Assembly: GCA_964613945.1 (NCBI GenBank)
Contig: CAZTJC010000008.1
Span: 1 to 64,000 of the forward strand
Direction: 5' to 3'
Length of the DNA stretch: 64,000 bases
Source of the DNA: JAVVHH01 sp964613945
GTDB taxonomy: Bacteria > Pseudomonadota > Alphaproteobacteria > Acetobacterales > Acetobacteraceae
Position 1 is the stretch's first letter. Each line of letters opens with the position of its first letter. The notes under the pieces are model-generated. The model saw only the letters and a program-made list of their open reading frames with translations. It did not search any database and was not told the DNA's origin. This document shows positions 1 through 8,020 of this stretch, in pieces. The position numbers and the translations under genes were made by a program.

Positions 1-370
1 TATCGGTTTCCGTCTGGAAAGACTGCCCGGCCGCCTCGAGCTCCGCTCGCAATTCAGCATGGTTTTCGATGATGCCGTTATGCACCACGCTCACCCGCGG
101 CGTGCCGTGCGGGTGTGCATTCCGCTGCGTCGGCGCGCCATGCGTTGCCCACCGCGTATGCCCGATCCCCGTTTGGCCCGGAAGCGGATGCCGCGCCAGC
201 TCGGCAGCCAGGTTGCCCAGCTTCCCCGGTGCCCGCCGCCGCTCGATCCCGCCCTCGACCAGTGTCGCAATCCCCGCGCTGTCGTAGCCGCGATATTCCA
301 GTCGCCGCAGCGCCTCCAGCAGAAGGGGAGCCGCCGGTTCCGCGCCGATTACGCCAACGATGCCGCACAT
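1..370 (-). CDS. glmS: Glutamine-fructose-6-phosphate aminotransferase, N-terminal part (runs off left edge)
   Basis: Cytoplasmic enzyme making glucosamine-6-phosphate from fructose-6-phosphate and glutamine, the first step to UDP-GlcNAc. Only the first 123 codons lie in the window; the rest is beyond position 1. The reading begins Met-Cys-Gly-Ile-Val-Gly, so after Met removal Cys2 is the N-terminal nucleophile of the class II glutaminase domain. The stretches LEYRGYDSAGIA, GHTRWATHG and HNGIIENH are the usual glutaminase motifs. The ATG at 370 directly follows the glmU TAG (373-371) with no spacer, so the two are one operon. The truncation is a window-edge effect, not a broken gene. Confidence 0.95.
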   Translation of the reverse strand, partial: MCGIVGVIGAEPAAPLLLEALRRLEYRGYDSAGIATLVEGGIERRRAPGKLGNLAAELARHPLPGQTGIGHTRWATHGAPTQRNAHPHGTPRVSVVHNGIIENHAELRAELEAAGQSFQTETD

Positions 371-1675
371 CTACTTCTTCTCCCTACCCGCCCGGAACGC
401 CGTCGCACCGCCGGGCTTATCGACCTGCCGCGCCCGCCCGAACGTCATCGCTTCCGCCGGAACATCCGATGTCACGACACTGCCCGCGGCGATGAACGAC
501 CCATCGCCAAGCCGAACGGGCGCGACGAGCACCGACGCGGTGCCGACGAACACATTCGCTCCTATTTTTGTCTGAAATTTGTTAACGCCATCATAATTGC
601 AGGTGATGGTACCGGCCCCGATGTTGGTTTTTTCGCCAACCTCGCTATCCCCGAGATAGGTCAGATGGTTGGCCTTCGCTCCACGCCCGACCCGTGTGGC
701 CTTGACCTCGACGAAGTTGCCGATGTGCACGTCGGCTTCCAGCACCGTCCCCGGCCGTAGCCGCGCGAATGGCCCGACGATCGCACCGGGACCAACCTGG
801 CAGCCCTCCAGATGACAGAACGCTCGGATCTCCACCCCAGCCTCGACGACCACGCCGGGCCCGAACACCACGTTCGGCCCGACCGTGACATCGGCCGCCA
901 ACCGCGTATCCCAACAGAACTGCACGCTTCCTGGCGCCGTCAGCGTCACCCCGGCCTCCATCGCCGCGACTCGCATCCACGACTGCACGGTCGCCTCCGC
1001 TTCCGACAGCTCCACCCGTGAATTGACGCCGCGCAACTCCTCCCAGGGCGCCTCGACCGCAATGACCCGCTTGCCTTCCGCATTGGCCAGCGTCACGCAG
1101 TCGGTCAGGTAGAACTCGCCTTTCGGGCTCGGCGTCACCGCCCGCAACCACCGCCGGAAATCATCCGCCGCCGCACACAGCACCCCGGCATTGCACAGCC
1201 CGACGGCCCGCTCCGCCTCGGACGCGTCCGCCCACTCGACGATCCGCTCTACCGTCCCGCCCTGCTCAATGACCCGGCCATACCGCCCGGCATCGACCGG
1301 CCGCATTGCCAGCAGCGCCATCCCGGCTCCCCGCCGCGCCTCGAGCAACCGCCTCATCGTCTCCGTACGGATCAGCGGATTATCCGCATACAGAACCGCC
1401 ACGTCGCCATCGCCGAAATGCGCTTCGGCCTGCAGTGCCGCATGTGCGGTCCCGAGCCGATCCTGCTGCACGACGACCGTATGCGGTGCCGCCGCCTTTG
1501 CGACCACCTCCATCCCCGGCCCGACCACGACCACGACTCGGTCGAACACCGCCTCGCACTGCGCGAGGAGATGGTTCAACATCGGTCTTCCCGCGATCCG
1601 ATGCAGGGCCTTCGGCAAGGCCGACTTCATTCGGGTTCCAAGACCAGCGGCGAGCAATACGGCGACAGATGTCAT
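371..1675 (-). CDS. glmU: Bifunctional UDP-GlcNAc pyrophosphorylase / glucosamine-1-phosphate acetyltransferase
   Basis: Makes GlcNAc-1-phosphate and then UDP-GlcNAc for peptidoglycan and LPS. The 434-residue product has an N-terminal nucleotidyltransferase domain (LAAGLGTRM at residues 8-16, then PKALH; YADNPL with Asp98 as likely metal ligand). The C-terminal half is a left-handed beta-helix with hexapeptide periodicity (about 245-420). The acetyltransferase His is at about 337 in NHLTYLGDSEVG, followed by NIGAGTITCNYDG. It is slightly shorter than the usual 450-460 residues, mostly at the C terminus. It is followed without gap by glmS and is divergent from gph, 74 bases away. Confidence 0.96.
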   Translation of the reverse strand: MTSVAVLLAAGLGTRMKSALPKALHRIAGRPMLNHLLAQCEAVFDRVVVVVGPGMEVVAKAAAPHTVVVQQDRLGTAHAALQAEAHFGDGDVAVLYADNPLIRTETMRRLLEARRGAGMALLAMRPVDAGRYGRVIEQGGTVERIVEWADASEAERAVGLCNAGVLCAAADDFRRWLRAVTPSPKGEFYLTDCVTLANAEGKRVIAVEAPWEELRGVNSRVELSEAEATVQSWMRVAAMEAGVTLTAPGSVQFCWDTRLAADVTVGPNVVFGPGVVVEAGVEIRAFCHLEGCQVGPGAIVGPFARLRPGTVLEADVHIGNFVEVKATRVGRGAKANHLTYLGDSEVGEKTNIGAGTITCNYDGVNKFQTKIGANVFVGTASVLVAPVRLGDGSFIAAGSVVTSDVPAEAMTFGRARQVDKPGGATAFRAGREKK

Positions 1676-1682
1676 CCGTCTC

Positions 1683-1711
1683 GCGTAGCCGTCAGCTCCC
1701 GCCTATGTCAA
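1683..1711 (-). promoter_or_regulatory. Possible glmU promoter (-35 only convincing)
   Basis: Within the 74-base divergent gap between glmU and gph the minus strand reads TTGACA at 1711-1706, a perfect -35 box. The hexamer 17 bases further on (CTACGC) is a poor -10, so the assignment rests on the -35 and the location. The gph promoter must lie in the same short gap or just inside glmU. Confidence 0.25.
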
Positions 1712-1749
1712 AGCAATCAGAAACAACATTCGTATCGGAGTGCGACACC

Positions 1750-2415
1750 ATGCGCCCCACACCGAGCCGGACGCTCGTCCTCGACCTTGACGGAACGCTC
1801 GTCGACACGCTTCCAGACCTCAGCGCCAGCCTTAACCGCCTCATGGCCGCACACCGTCTTCAGGAATTTCCCGCCTCCGAAGTCGCAAGCTTCATCGGTG
1901 ACGGCGCCGGTGTTCTCGTTCACCGTGCCATGGCAGCCCGGTCGCGCGACGCCGCCCCATCCGACCTAGACGCCTTCCTGGCCGACTACTCGGCTCACGC
2001 CGCAGATCGGTCGGTTCTCTTCCCGGGCGTCGCCGACACCCTCGAGCAAGCTCGCCTGCAAGGCTGGCACTTGGCCGTCTGCACCAACAAGCCGGAAGCC
2101 CCCGCGCGCTCGCTACTCCAAGCGCTCGGAGTCGCACAGTTCTTCGCCGCCATCGGTGGCGGAGACAGCTTCCCAAGCCGTAAACCCGATCCGGCTCATC
2201 TCCTGGCCACCATCGCCGCCGCCGCCGGAGAGCCCGGCGCCAGCGTCATGGTCGGCGATCACCGCAACGACGTCCTTGCCGCCGCCGGCGCCGCAATCCC
2301 TGCCATCTTCGCCAACTGGGGCTACGGCTCGCCCGACATGGCCGCCGGCGCCGCCGCCCAGGCGGCCAGTTTCTCCGAGATCCTAGCCTTGGCCGACGAA
2401 CTCCTCAGTTCGTGA
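1750..2415 (+). CDS. gph: Phosphoglycolate phosphatase-like HAD hydrolase
   Basis: HAD-superfamily phosphatase, 221 residues, most like Gph, which removes phosphate from 2-phosphoglycolate. Motif I is LVLDLDGTLVDT with Asp12 as nucleophile and Asp14 as acid/base. Motif II is in VCTNKP, the motif III Lys in SRKPDP, and motif IV in VMVGDHRND. I chose the ATG at 1750 because GGAG lies 9 bases upstream; an in-frame ATG at 1705 would add 15 non-conserved residues. The 3' end overlaps the convergent DUF3108 gene by 11 bases. Substrate identity within the HAD family cannot be settled from sequence alone. Confidence 0.85.
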   Translation: MRPTPSRTLVLDLDGTLVDTLPDLSASLNRLMAAHRLQEFPASEVASFIGDGAGVLVHRAMAARSRDAAPSDLDAFLADYSAHAADRSVLFPGVADTLEQARLQGWHLAVCTNKPEAPARSLLQALGVAQFFAAIGGGDSFPSRKPDPAHLLATIAAAAGEPGASVMVGDHRNDVLAAAGAAIPAIFANWGYGSPDMAAGAAAQAASFSEILALADELLSS

Positions 2416-3169
2416 TGTACATCGTCGCGTCGCCGATCCACCGCGTGCGGAAGCTGATCCGCACCGGCAGCATCGGCCCTCCCGGCGAAACCGCCGCGAA
2501 CCAAGCGGTCCCCCGCTGCGGCCGCTGCAACCGCTCGCGATCTTCATCCAACATGAAGCCGCCGAGCTGCTTGCCTTCGAACTCGCATTGCAGCGCCGGC
2601 CCACTGTAACTCGATACCGAACTGGCCGGGATCGGCGCCGTTCCCACCGTCCACGACCGCAGACTCGCCAGCCGCCGCCCATCGAACGTCTGCACCGTCC
2701 CGTCGCATCGCCCGGTCCGCCCGATCTGGCTCAACAGCTGCGCCATCGCGCTCAGCGTATCGATCGTGCCACGCTGCTGTTCCGCCGGTACGGCCTCGCG
2801 CTCCTTGTCGTTCGGCGGCACTAACTGCCGAACTACAGGCTGCCCGTCGCGGTAGTCGATCTCCGTCACCCGCTGCTCGCCCCGCAGCGATCCGCTGCTC
2901 ACGAACCGCCGTGGCACCGCGCGCTCCGCCGCGAAGACGCCTTGCACGACCGTGCTTTGCTGACTCCGAACGAAAACCCCCAACGTGCCCGTGGTGCGAT
3001 AGTCGATCTGTAATCGATACAGCGCTGGCGTCAGTTCAAACGTCGCATCCATCGCAATGACGTTCAGCCCGGCCGCATACGCCGCGTAATGTGCCTTGAC
3101 CGTCTCGGCCCGGACGGCCGCGGGAACCAACATCAGGGCAAGACAAGCTCGGATCAACATCCCACCCAT
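2405..3169 (-). CDS. Exported DUF3108-family protein
   Basis: A 254-residue protein with a clear N-terminal signal peptide (MLIRACLALMLVPAAVRA, cut predicted after Ala) and therefore probably periplasmic. The body is beta-rich, with repeated YRLQIDYRTTG and VTEIDYRDG-like strands and no catalytic motif that I can see. It resembles DUF3108 proteins, whose function is not established. I chose the ATG at 3169, which has GAGG 8 bases upstream; the next in-frame ATG at 3160 would shorten it by three residues. It converges on gph with an 11-base overlap and lies upstream of the tRNA-Val gene on the other strand. Confidence 0.75.
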   Translation of the reverse strand: MGGMLIRACLALMLVPAAVRAETVKAHYAAYAAGLNVIAMDATFELTPALYRLQIDYRTTGTLGVFVRSQQSTVVQGVFAAERAVPRRFVSSGSLRGEQRVTEIDYRDGQPVVRQLVPPNDKEREAVPAEQQRGTIDTLSAMAQLLSQIGRTGRCDGTVQTFDGRRLASLRSWTVGTAPIPASSVSSYSGPALQCEFEGKQLGGFMLDEDRERLQRPQRGTAWFAAVSPGGPMLPVRISFRTRWIGDATMYITN

Positions 3170-3227
3170 ATAATGGCCTCGGCTTGACACAACGAGACCC
3201 GGCGACCTAAACGACCGGCCTCAGGTC

Positions 3228-3302
3228 GGGCGCGTAGCTCAGCGGTAGAGCATTCGCTTCACACGCGAAGGGTCACAGGTTCAATCCCTGTCGCGCCCAC
3301 CA
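3228..3302 (+). tRNA. tRNA-Val (anticodon CAC)
   Basis: Complete cloverleaf of 75 bases including an encoded CCA. The acceptor stem GGGCGCG (3228-3234) pairs with CGCGCCC (3292-3298). The D arm is GCTC/GAGC. The anticodon stem TTCGC/GCGAA encloses the loop TTCACAC, giving CAC for Val (GUG codons). The T arm is ACAGG-TTCAATC-CCTGT. The discriminator base is A3299 and CCA is at 3300-3302. Confidence 0.97.
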
Positions 3303-3353
3303 AACTCGTCCATCAGCCTCGCAGACCGGCCACACGCCAGGAACGGTTGCGAT

Positions 3354-5195
3354 ATGTCGATGCCCGAGCAGCGCCCCCGCTCAACGTCTGCCGCTCTCCT
3401 CATCCCGCTGGTCGCCGCACTCATCGGCACCGCGATCTATCATCGGTACAGCCTGCTCACCGGGCTCGACCGCGTTCAGGCCGATAGCGGCGACTCCCGC
3501 TTCGTCGCATTCCTGCTGGAGCATTGGCGCAACGCGCTTCACGGGCAGATCGACTGGCGCTCCCCCCCGATCTTCTGGCCGCTGCCCGACACCCTCGCCT
3601 ATTCCGACCTCCTTGTCGGCATGGGAGTCGTTCACGGCCTGCTCCGTACGGTCCTCGACGTATTCCCGGCGATGAACCTGCAGCTCATCCTTCTCTCCCT
3701 CGGCACGTTCGGCACCGCCTACCTATTCTTCGCGCGCGGCCTACGCCTGTCCGTTTGGGGCGCCACCGCCGGCGCATACTTCTTTGCCTTCTCCTGGCCT
3801 CGCTACGTCCAGCTCGTTCACGTCCAGCTCCAATTCACCGTGCTACTGCCGCTTCTGGCACTGCTAATTCTGGAGTGCGGTCGAGATGGTCGTGACCTGC
3901 GGCGGACCGCCTTCTTCTGGCGCGCTGCCGGCTTCGTCGCCCTTCTCGTCATCCTTGTCGCGACGGCGCTCTACTACGCCATCTTCTTCGCGCTCGGCCT
4001 AACCGTCGCGCTCTGCCTCTGCCTGCTCCATCGTCCGGCACGGGCGCATCTTTGGGCCGTTCTGCGCCGGCAGATCCTGCCGCTCGGCCTGGCCGCCCTA
4101 CTCGCTCTCGGCCTCCTCGCCCCGATCATACAGCTTTATCTCCCGGTTCTGCGCGTCAGTAGCGGCCGTTCTTGGGCCGAGGTCGCCGCCTTCCTGCCAA
4201 CCCCGACGCATCTGCTCTGGATGGGTCGCGAGAGCCTGGTTTGGGGTTGGCTGTTCGGTCGCTGGCCCGAGGCGACCATCATCGAACGCTGGCCGGAACT
4301 CCGCATCGGCGTCGGCATGATCGTGTCGCTCGCCTGGGCCGCCGCCGTGATCTGGTCGGCCTGGCGCCTCGTCGCGCGCCGCCGCACCCTCGACCGCACG
4401 ACCGCCATCCTCGCCCTCGTGATCGTCACCGGCTTCATCTTGCAGCTGTTGATGGTGCGCGTGCCTTACCGATCCGCCTGGTGGTTCATCTGGAAATTCT
4501 TCCCCGGGGCCAGCGGCATTCGCGCCGTACCGCGCCTCGAGATCATGGTCACGTTGTCTATCGGTGCTGCCGTTGGCCTACTCGTCGACCGCGCTCGATC
4601 CACTGGAGCCGCCGTCAGAACCGTCGTGTCCGTCTTGACGGTCCTTGCCGCCATTGAACAGATCGGCAGCATCGCCGGCTACTCCGGCCGGGCGGCAGAG
4701 GCGCTGTCCCGCTCCGTCGGAGACGCGATCCCGGCATCCTGCACCGCCGCCTATTTCATCGCCCCGCCCGACATGCAGAGCGGGCAAGTGGTCGAAGACG
4801 AGGCTCATTTCGACGCTAAGACCTACTTGCTGGCCAACCCCGACGTTGCCGCCAACTGGCATGGTTCGCCATGGGACCACTACCAGCGGTTCGGCCGGGC
4901 CGAGCATCGCGCCCTGGACCCGGCCGCCGCAGGGCTGCATCTCGCGCTGATGTATTTTGCCTACAACTACACGATCCCGCTTGCCGCCGACCTCCGCGGC
5001 ATCCCGGTCGTCAACGGCCTCAGCGGCTGGACACCGCCCGGCTGGGACCTGTTCGATGTGCTTTCCCCGGCGGCACCCGAGCATATCACCGACTGGCTGA
5101 AACAGAATGGCAAGCCAGCCAGCGACGTCTGTGTCGTGCCGGTACGCATCACCCTGCCGATGGTGCCCGACCTGCCGCCCGGGATGATGCCCTAA
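3354..5195 (+). CDS. Large multi-pass membrane protein, GT-C-glycosyltransferase-like, with a C-terminal NPDV-type module
   Basis: 613 residues. Roughly residues 1-470 hold about ten to eleven hydrophobic segments, starting with LLIPLVAALIGTAIYH. The first extracytoplasmic loop carries DSGDSRF (about residues 44-50), similar in place to the acidic motif of GT-C fold polyprenyl-phosphate-dependent glycosyltransferases. A soluble region follows (about 470-613). Within it, residues about 485-525 match the FDAxxYLxxNPDVA...HYxxFGxxE module seen in bacterial surface-polysaccharide proteins. The start has AGGAA 8 bases upstream. The 3' end overlaps the convergent dipeptidase gene by 4 bases. Sugar donor and acceptor are unknown; it may not be a transferase. 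Confidence 0.6.
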   Translation: MSMPEQRPRSTSAALLIPLVAALIGTAIYHRYSLLTGLDRVQADSGDSRFVAFLLEHWRNALHGQIDWRSPPIFWPLPDTLAYSDLLVGMGVVHGLLRTVLDVFPAMNLQLILLSLGTFGTAYLFFARGLRLSVWGATAGAYFFAFSWPRYVQLVHVQLQFTVLLPLLALLILECGRDGRDLRRTAFFWRAAGFVALLVILVATALYYAIFFALGLTVALCLCLLHRPARAHLWAVLRRQILPLGLAALLALGLLAPIIQLYLPVLRVSSGRSWAEVAAFLPTPTHLLWMGRESLVWGWLFGRWPEATIIERWPELRIGVGMIVSLAWAAAVIWSAWRLVARRRTLDRTTAILALVIVTGFILQLLMVRVPYRSAWWFIWKFFPGASGIRAVPRLEIMVTLSIGAAVGLLVDRARSTGAAVRTVVSVLTVLAAIEQIGSIAGYSGRAAEALSRSVGDAIPASCTAAYFIAPPDMQSGQVVEDEAHFDAKTYLLANPDVAANWHGSPWDHYQRFGRAEHRALDPAAAGLHLALMYFAYNYTIPLAADLRGIPVVNGLSGWTPPGWDLFDVLSPAAPEHITDWLKQNGKPASDVCVVPVRITLPMVPDLPPGMMP

Positions 5196-6577
5196 CCCGG
5201 CACCTCCTCTCCCAGATCCCACCACAAGCCGGCAAACGCCGCGATCCCCTCCCGCGCTGGACCGACCAGCAGGTGCTCATTCGGCCCGTGCTGCTTGCAG
5301 CCGTTGTAGCTGTGCGGGACCCACAGCAGCTGCGTTCCCAAATGATCCATGAACACGTCGTTCGGCAGCCCGCCGCCGCTGTTCGGAATCACCTGCACTC
5401 GCTTGCCCAGCGTCCGCTCCATGCTGTCCACCGCCCAGCGCACCCACGGGCTCGACGGATCCGACCGCCGCGCCGGCATGCGGATGCCATACGGCACGAT
5501 CTTCACCTCGCCAAACCCCTCGGCATCGAGATGCTGCCGCAGCGCGGGCTCGAAACGCTCCGGATCGACGTCGACGGTGTAGCGGATCTGGCAATGCGCC
5601 GATGCGTTCGGCGCCACCGCGTTAACCGGGTTCTCCGGCCGTCCCGACAGCATCGCCAGCACGATGAAGCTAGTCCACGCATACACTTTCTCTGCCGGCG
5701 TCAGCCCCGGCTCGCCCCACGTCGGATCAATCGTCGCCGCCTCGCCCTCGGCCTTCAGCTCGCACCCTTCCAGCACGTCGCGCACCGAGTTGCTGATCCC
5801 GGCGGGAACCCAATCCCGCACCAAAATCTTGCCATGCCGGTCCGAGATCGACGCGATCGCGTGCGCCAGCACGATCGCCGGGTCGGTCGTCATGCCGCCC
5901 CAGTTGCCCGAATGTACCCCGCCCGGCCTCACGTCGACGACCAGGTCGAAATGGAAACTCCCCCGCGTTCCCGTGCTCAACGTCGGCACTTCCGAATGCG
6001 ATCGCGGCCCGTCGCTCGCCAGCAATACGTCGGCTGCCAGCTTCTCCTTGTTCGCGGCCACGATCTCGGAAAGCCCTTTCGAGCCACTCTCTTCGCCGGT
6101 CTCGATGATCAGCTTGATGCTGTATCCCAGCTCGCCGCCGCGCTCCGCGATCACCGCCTCGAGCGCGGACAGGTTGATGACGTGCTGGCCCTTATTGTCC
6201 GCCGACCCGCGCCCATACCAACGATCGTCCCGCCGCGTCAGCCGCCACGGCTCCAGCCCGGCCTCCCACTGATCTTCCAGCCCGCGCACGGTATCGCCAT
6301 GCCCATAGGTGATCACGGTCGGCCCGGCCGCTTCGATCCGCTCGGCCAATAATATGGGCCCGCTGCCCGACACCGGATTGTCGTGCGTGCTGCAGGTGAA
6401 GCCGAGTTCCTCCAGCCACGGCGTGATCGTCGCCAGGTAAGTGTGCAGGTCCGCCTCGTGTCCCGGGTCCTGGCTCGTGCTGCGAATTGCCACCAGGTCG
6501 GCCAGCCGTCGCTCGAACCCGCCTTCGTCGAAGAACTCGAGCGCCGTCGTCACCGCGCCTTCTCTGCTTCCGCCCAT
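5192..6577 (-). CDS. M20-family metallopeptidase (dipeptidase type)
   Basis: 461 residues, a cytoplasmic zinc exopeptidase-like protein of the M20A/M20C dipeptidase type. The metal and catalytic residues are present in order: TYGHGDTV (metal His and catalytic Asp), GRGSADNKGQ (bridging Asp), ETGEESGS (general-base Glu and metal Glu), LLASDGP, and a C-terminal HGPNEH metal His. The lid domain sits between about residues 220 and 340. Length and motif spacing are normal for dipeptidases such as carnosinase-like enzymes. The substrate is not predictable. It is upstream of, but not obviously coupled to, other minus-strand genes. Confidence 0.88.
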   Translation of the reverse strand: MGGSREGAVTTALEFFDEGGFERRLADLVAIRSTSQDPGHEADLHTYLATITPWLEELGFTCSTHDNPVSGSGPILLAERIEAAGPTVITYGHGDTVRGLEDQWEAGLEPWRLTRRDDRWYGRGSADNKGQHVINLSALEAVIAERGGELGYSIKLIIETGEESGSKGLSEIVAANKEKLAADVLLASDGPRSHSEVPTLSTGTRGSFHFDLVVDVRPGGVHSGNWGGMTTDPAIVLAHAIASISDRHGKILVRDWVPAGISNSVRDVLEGCELKAEGEAATIDPTWGEPGLTPAEKVYAWTSFIVLAMLSGRPENPVNAVAPNASAHCQIRYTVDVDPERFEPALRQHLDAEGFGEVKIVPYGIRMPARRSDPSSPWVRWAVDSMERTLGKRVQVIPNSGGGLPNDVFMDHLGTQLLWVPHSYNGCKQHGPNEHLLVGPAREGIAAFAGLWWDLGEEVPG

Positions 6578-6648
6578 CCTGTCGCATCCTTATTCGGAGC
6601 CGCGACCCTGCGACAGGATCGCGCGCGTGTCGAACTGGCGGGGCAAAA

Positions 6649-7116
6649 CTAGATCGGCATCTCCATGAACACGCTGGTCGCGATCGCCGCCGGAGGCATG
6701 TCCGCATAATCGCCGAATGCCTTGCACCGGACGAACCCCTCGCGCTCGTAGAACCGTAACGCCGCGTGCTGGGCGGTGCCCGTTTCGAGCCGTAGTACCG
6801 AGACGCCGTGCTGCCGCGCCACTGCCGTCAACCCGGCGATCAATGCTTGCGCCACCCCCCGGCCCCGCGCTGCCGGACGCACGAACATCCGCTTGACCTC
6901 GGCAAATCCTTCCAGCAACGCGACGCCACCGCAACCGACCGGCGCGCCGTCCAGCATCGCTATGAAGAACTGGATGTGTGACCGGAAGATCGCCTCGATC
7001 GGCAGCCCATGGCGCTGTTCGGGCGGATACTCTGCCGACAGCACCGCCTCCAACTCACCTACCAGCATTCGCGCGGCATCGGTCGGTGACGACACCCGGT
7101 CGATCGAAACAGTCAA
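6649..7116 (-). CDS. GNAT-family N-acetyltransferase
   Basis: 155 residues with the GNAT acetyl-CoA site: RMFVRPAARGRGVAQALI carries the R/Q-x-x-G-x-G/A motif A, preceded by beta strands with GCGGVALL and followed by LETGTAQHAALRFYEREGF (motif B). The family transfers acetyl groups from acetyl-CoA to amines; the substrate here is unknown. Its ATG (7116-7114) overlaps the TGA of the upstream ClpP-like gene in an ATGA junction, so the two are probably translated in a coupled way. Confidence 0.85.
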   Translation of the reverse strand: MTVSIDRVSSPTDAARMLVGELEAVLSAEYPPEQRHGLPIEAIFRSHIQFFIAMLDGAPVGCGGVALLEGFAEVKRMFVRPAARGRGVAQALIAGLTAVARQHGVSVLRLETGTAQHAALRFYEREGFVRCKAFGDYADMPPAAIATSVFMEMPI

Positions 7117-7865
7117 AATCCTTGTTCCATCGTTGGCGTGGCGGGACGGGGCGCCCCGGCCGGTGGCACGGTCGTGATGATGTAGGCGCGGGCACCTTTG
7201 GGGAGTCGCATGTCGGCGATGCTGTCGATGATGCCGTCCCGTTTCGCATCGTCTGCGTTCAGCAACACGGTCCTGCGCACGTAGATCTGCGCCTCTCCAT
7301 CCGTCAGATGCGTACGGCTGACCAGTGCGGCCCGGATCTTCCGCTCATACGCGTCGAGGATGTCGGCCGACTCGCGCAGCCGCTCGCTCGTCACCATGCC
7401 GCTGGCGACCATACCCGCAGCATGAAAGAGGAAGACGCCTTTCGTAGCCGAATAGCGATCCTGCGCGGCAAGGAAGACATAGGTGGCCGCCGACGCGACC
7501 AGTCCGACGTTATAGATTCTGAAGGTGATCCCGTTGTCGCGATGCAGGCGAGCCATGTACTCGACGATGTCCTGAGCGGATTGTATGGCGCCGCCCGGCG
7601 AGTTCAGGCCGATGTCGATCTCCCTGGCGCCCGTTGCACGCAGCTTGTCGACGTCGGCGATGAACAGATCGCGGCTTTTCGGCCCGATGGGCGCGTTGAC
7701 GATGACGTAACCGACGCCATTGATCGCGGTCACGTCGACCGCCGCGACGGGCGCAGTCGCTGGCTGACAACCGGCGGTCGCAGCGGTGATGGCGAGCAGC
7801 GACAACCTAGCTCGAACACCGACTCGAACCAGCAAGGCGACCAATGTCGCCAACCGTGACCCCAT
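7113..7865 (-). CDS. ClpP/crotonase-fold serine-protease-like protein with lipoprotein-type leader
   Basis: 250 residues. A hydrophobic leader ends in a Cys33 with TAGC in front, a lipobox-like site with Thr rather than Leu at -3, so anchoring is uncertain. The body follows the ClpP/SppA fold: LNSPGGAIQSAQ (88-98, oxyanion-hole Gly pair), then VGLVASAATYVFLA with Ser125 in the nucleophile position, and GVFLFHAAG with His148 in the catalytic His position. The 23-residue Ser-His spacing is close to that of ClpP. I chose the ATG at 7865 with GGAGAG 7 bases upstream, rather than an earlier one at 8030. It is coupled to the GNAT gene downstream. Protease activity is inferred, not shown. Confidence 0.7.
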   Translation of the reverse strand: MGSRLATLVALLVRVGVRARLSLLAITAATAGCQPATAPVAAVDVTAINGVGYVIVNAPIGPKSRDLFIADVDKLRATGAREIDIGLNSPGGAIQSAQDIVEYMARLHRDNGITFRIYNVGLVASAATYVFLAAQDRYSATKGVFLFHAAGMVASGMVTSERLRESADILDAYERKIRAALVSRTHLTDGEAQIYVRRTVLLNADDAKRDGIIDSIADMRLPKGARAYIITTVPPAGAPRPATPTMEQGF

Positions 7866-8020
7866 TCCGAACTCTCCGACGAACCTCTGTCGCACTATGG
7901 CGCCCCTCCGTGACAAACTCCCAGAGCGGGACTGGATCCATGTCGGCCTGATCCCGACGGAGCGGCATGGTTGCCATCGAGTCGTGACAATGGCGCCAAT
8001 AAGCCTTTGAGTGTCCCGCA

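Noticed and set aside
3228..3302. tRNA-Val as an attachment site for an inserted element
   Set aside because: No integrase, no direct repeat of the tRNA 3' end and no shift in composition next to it.
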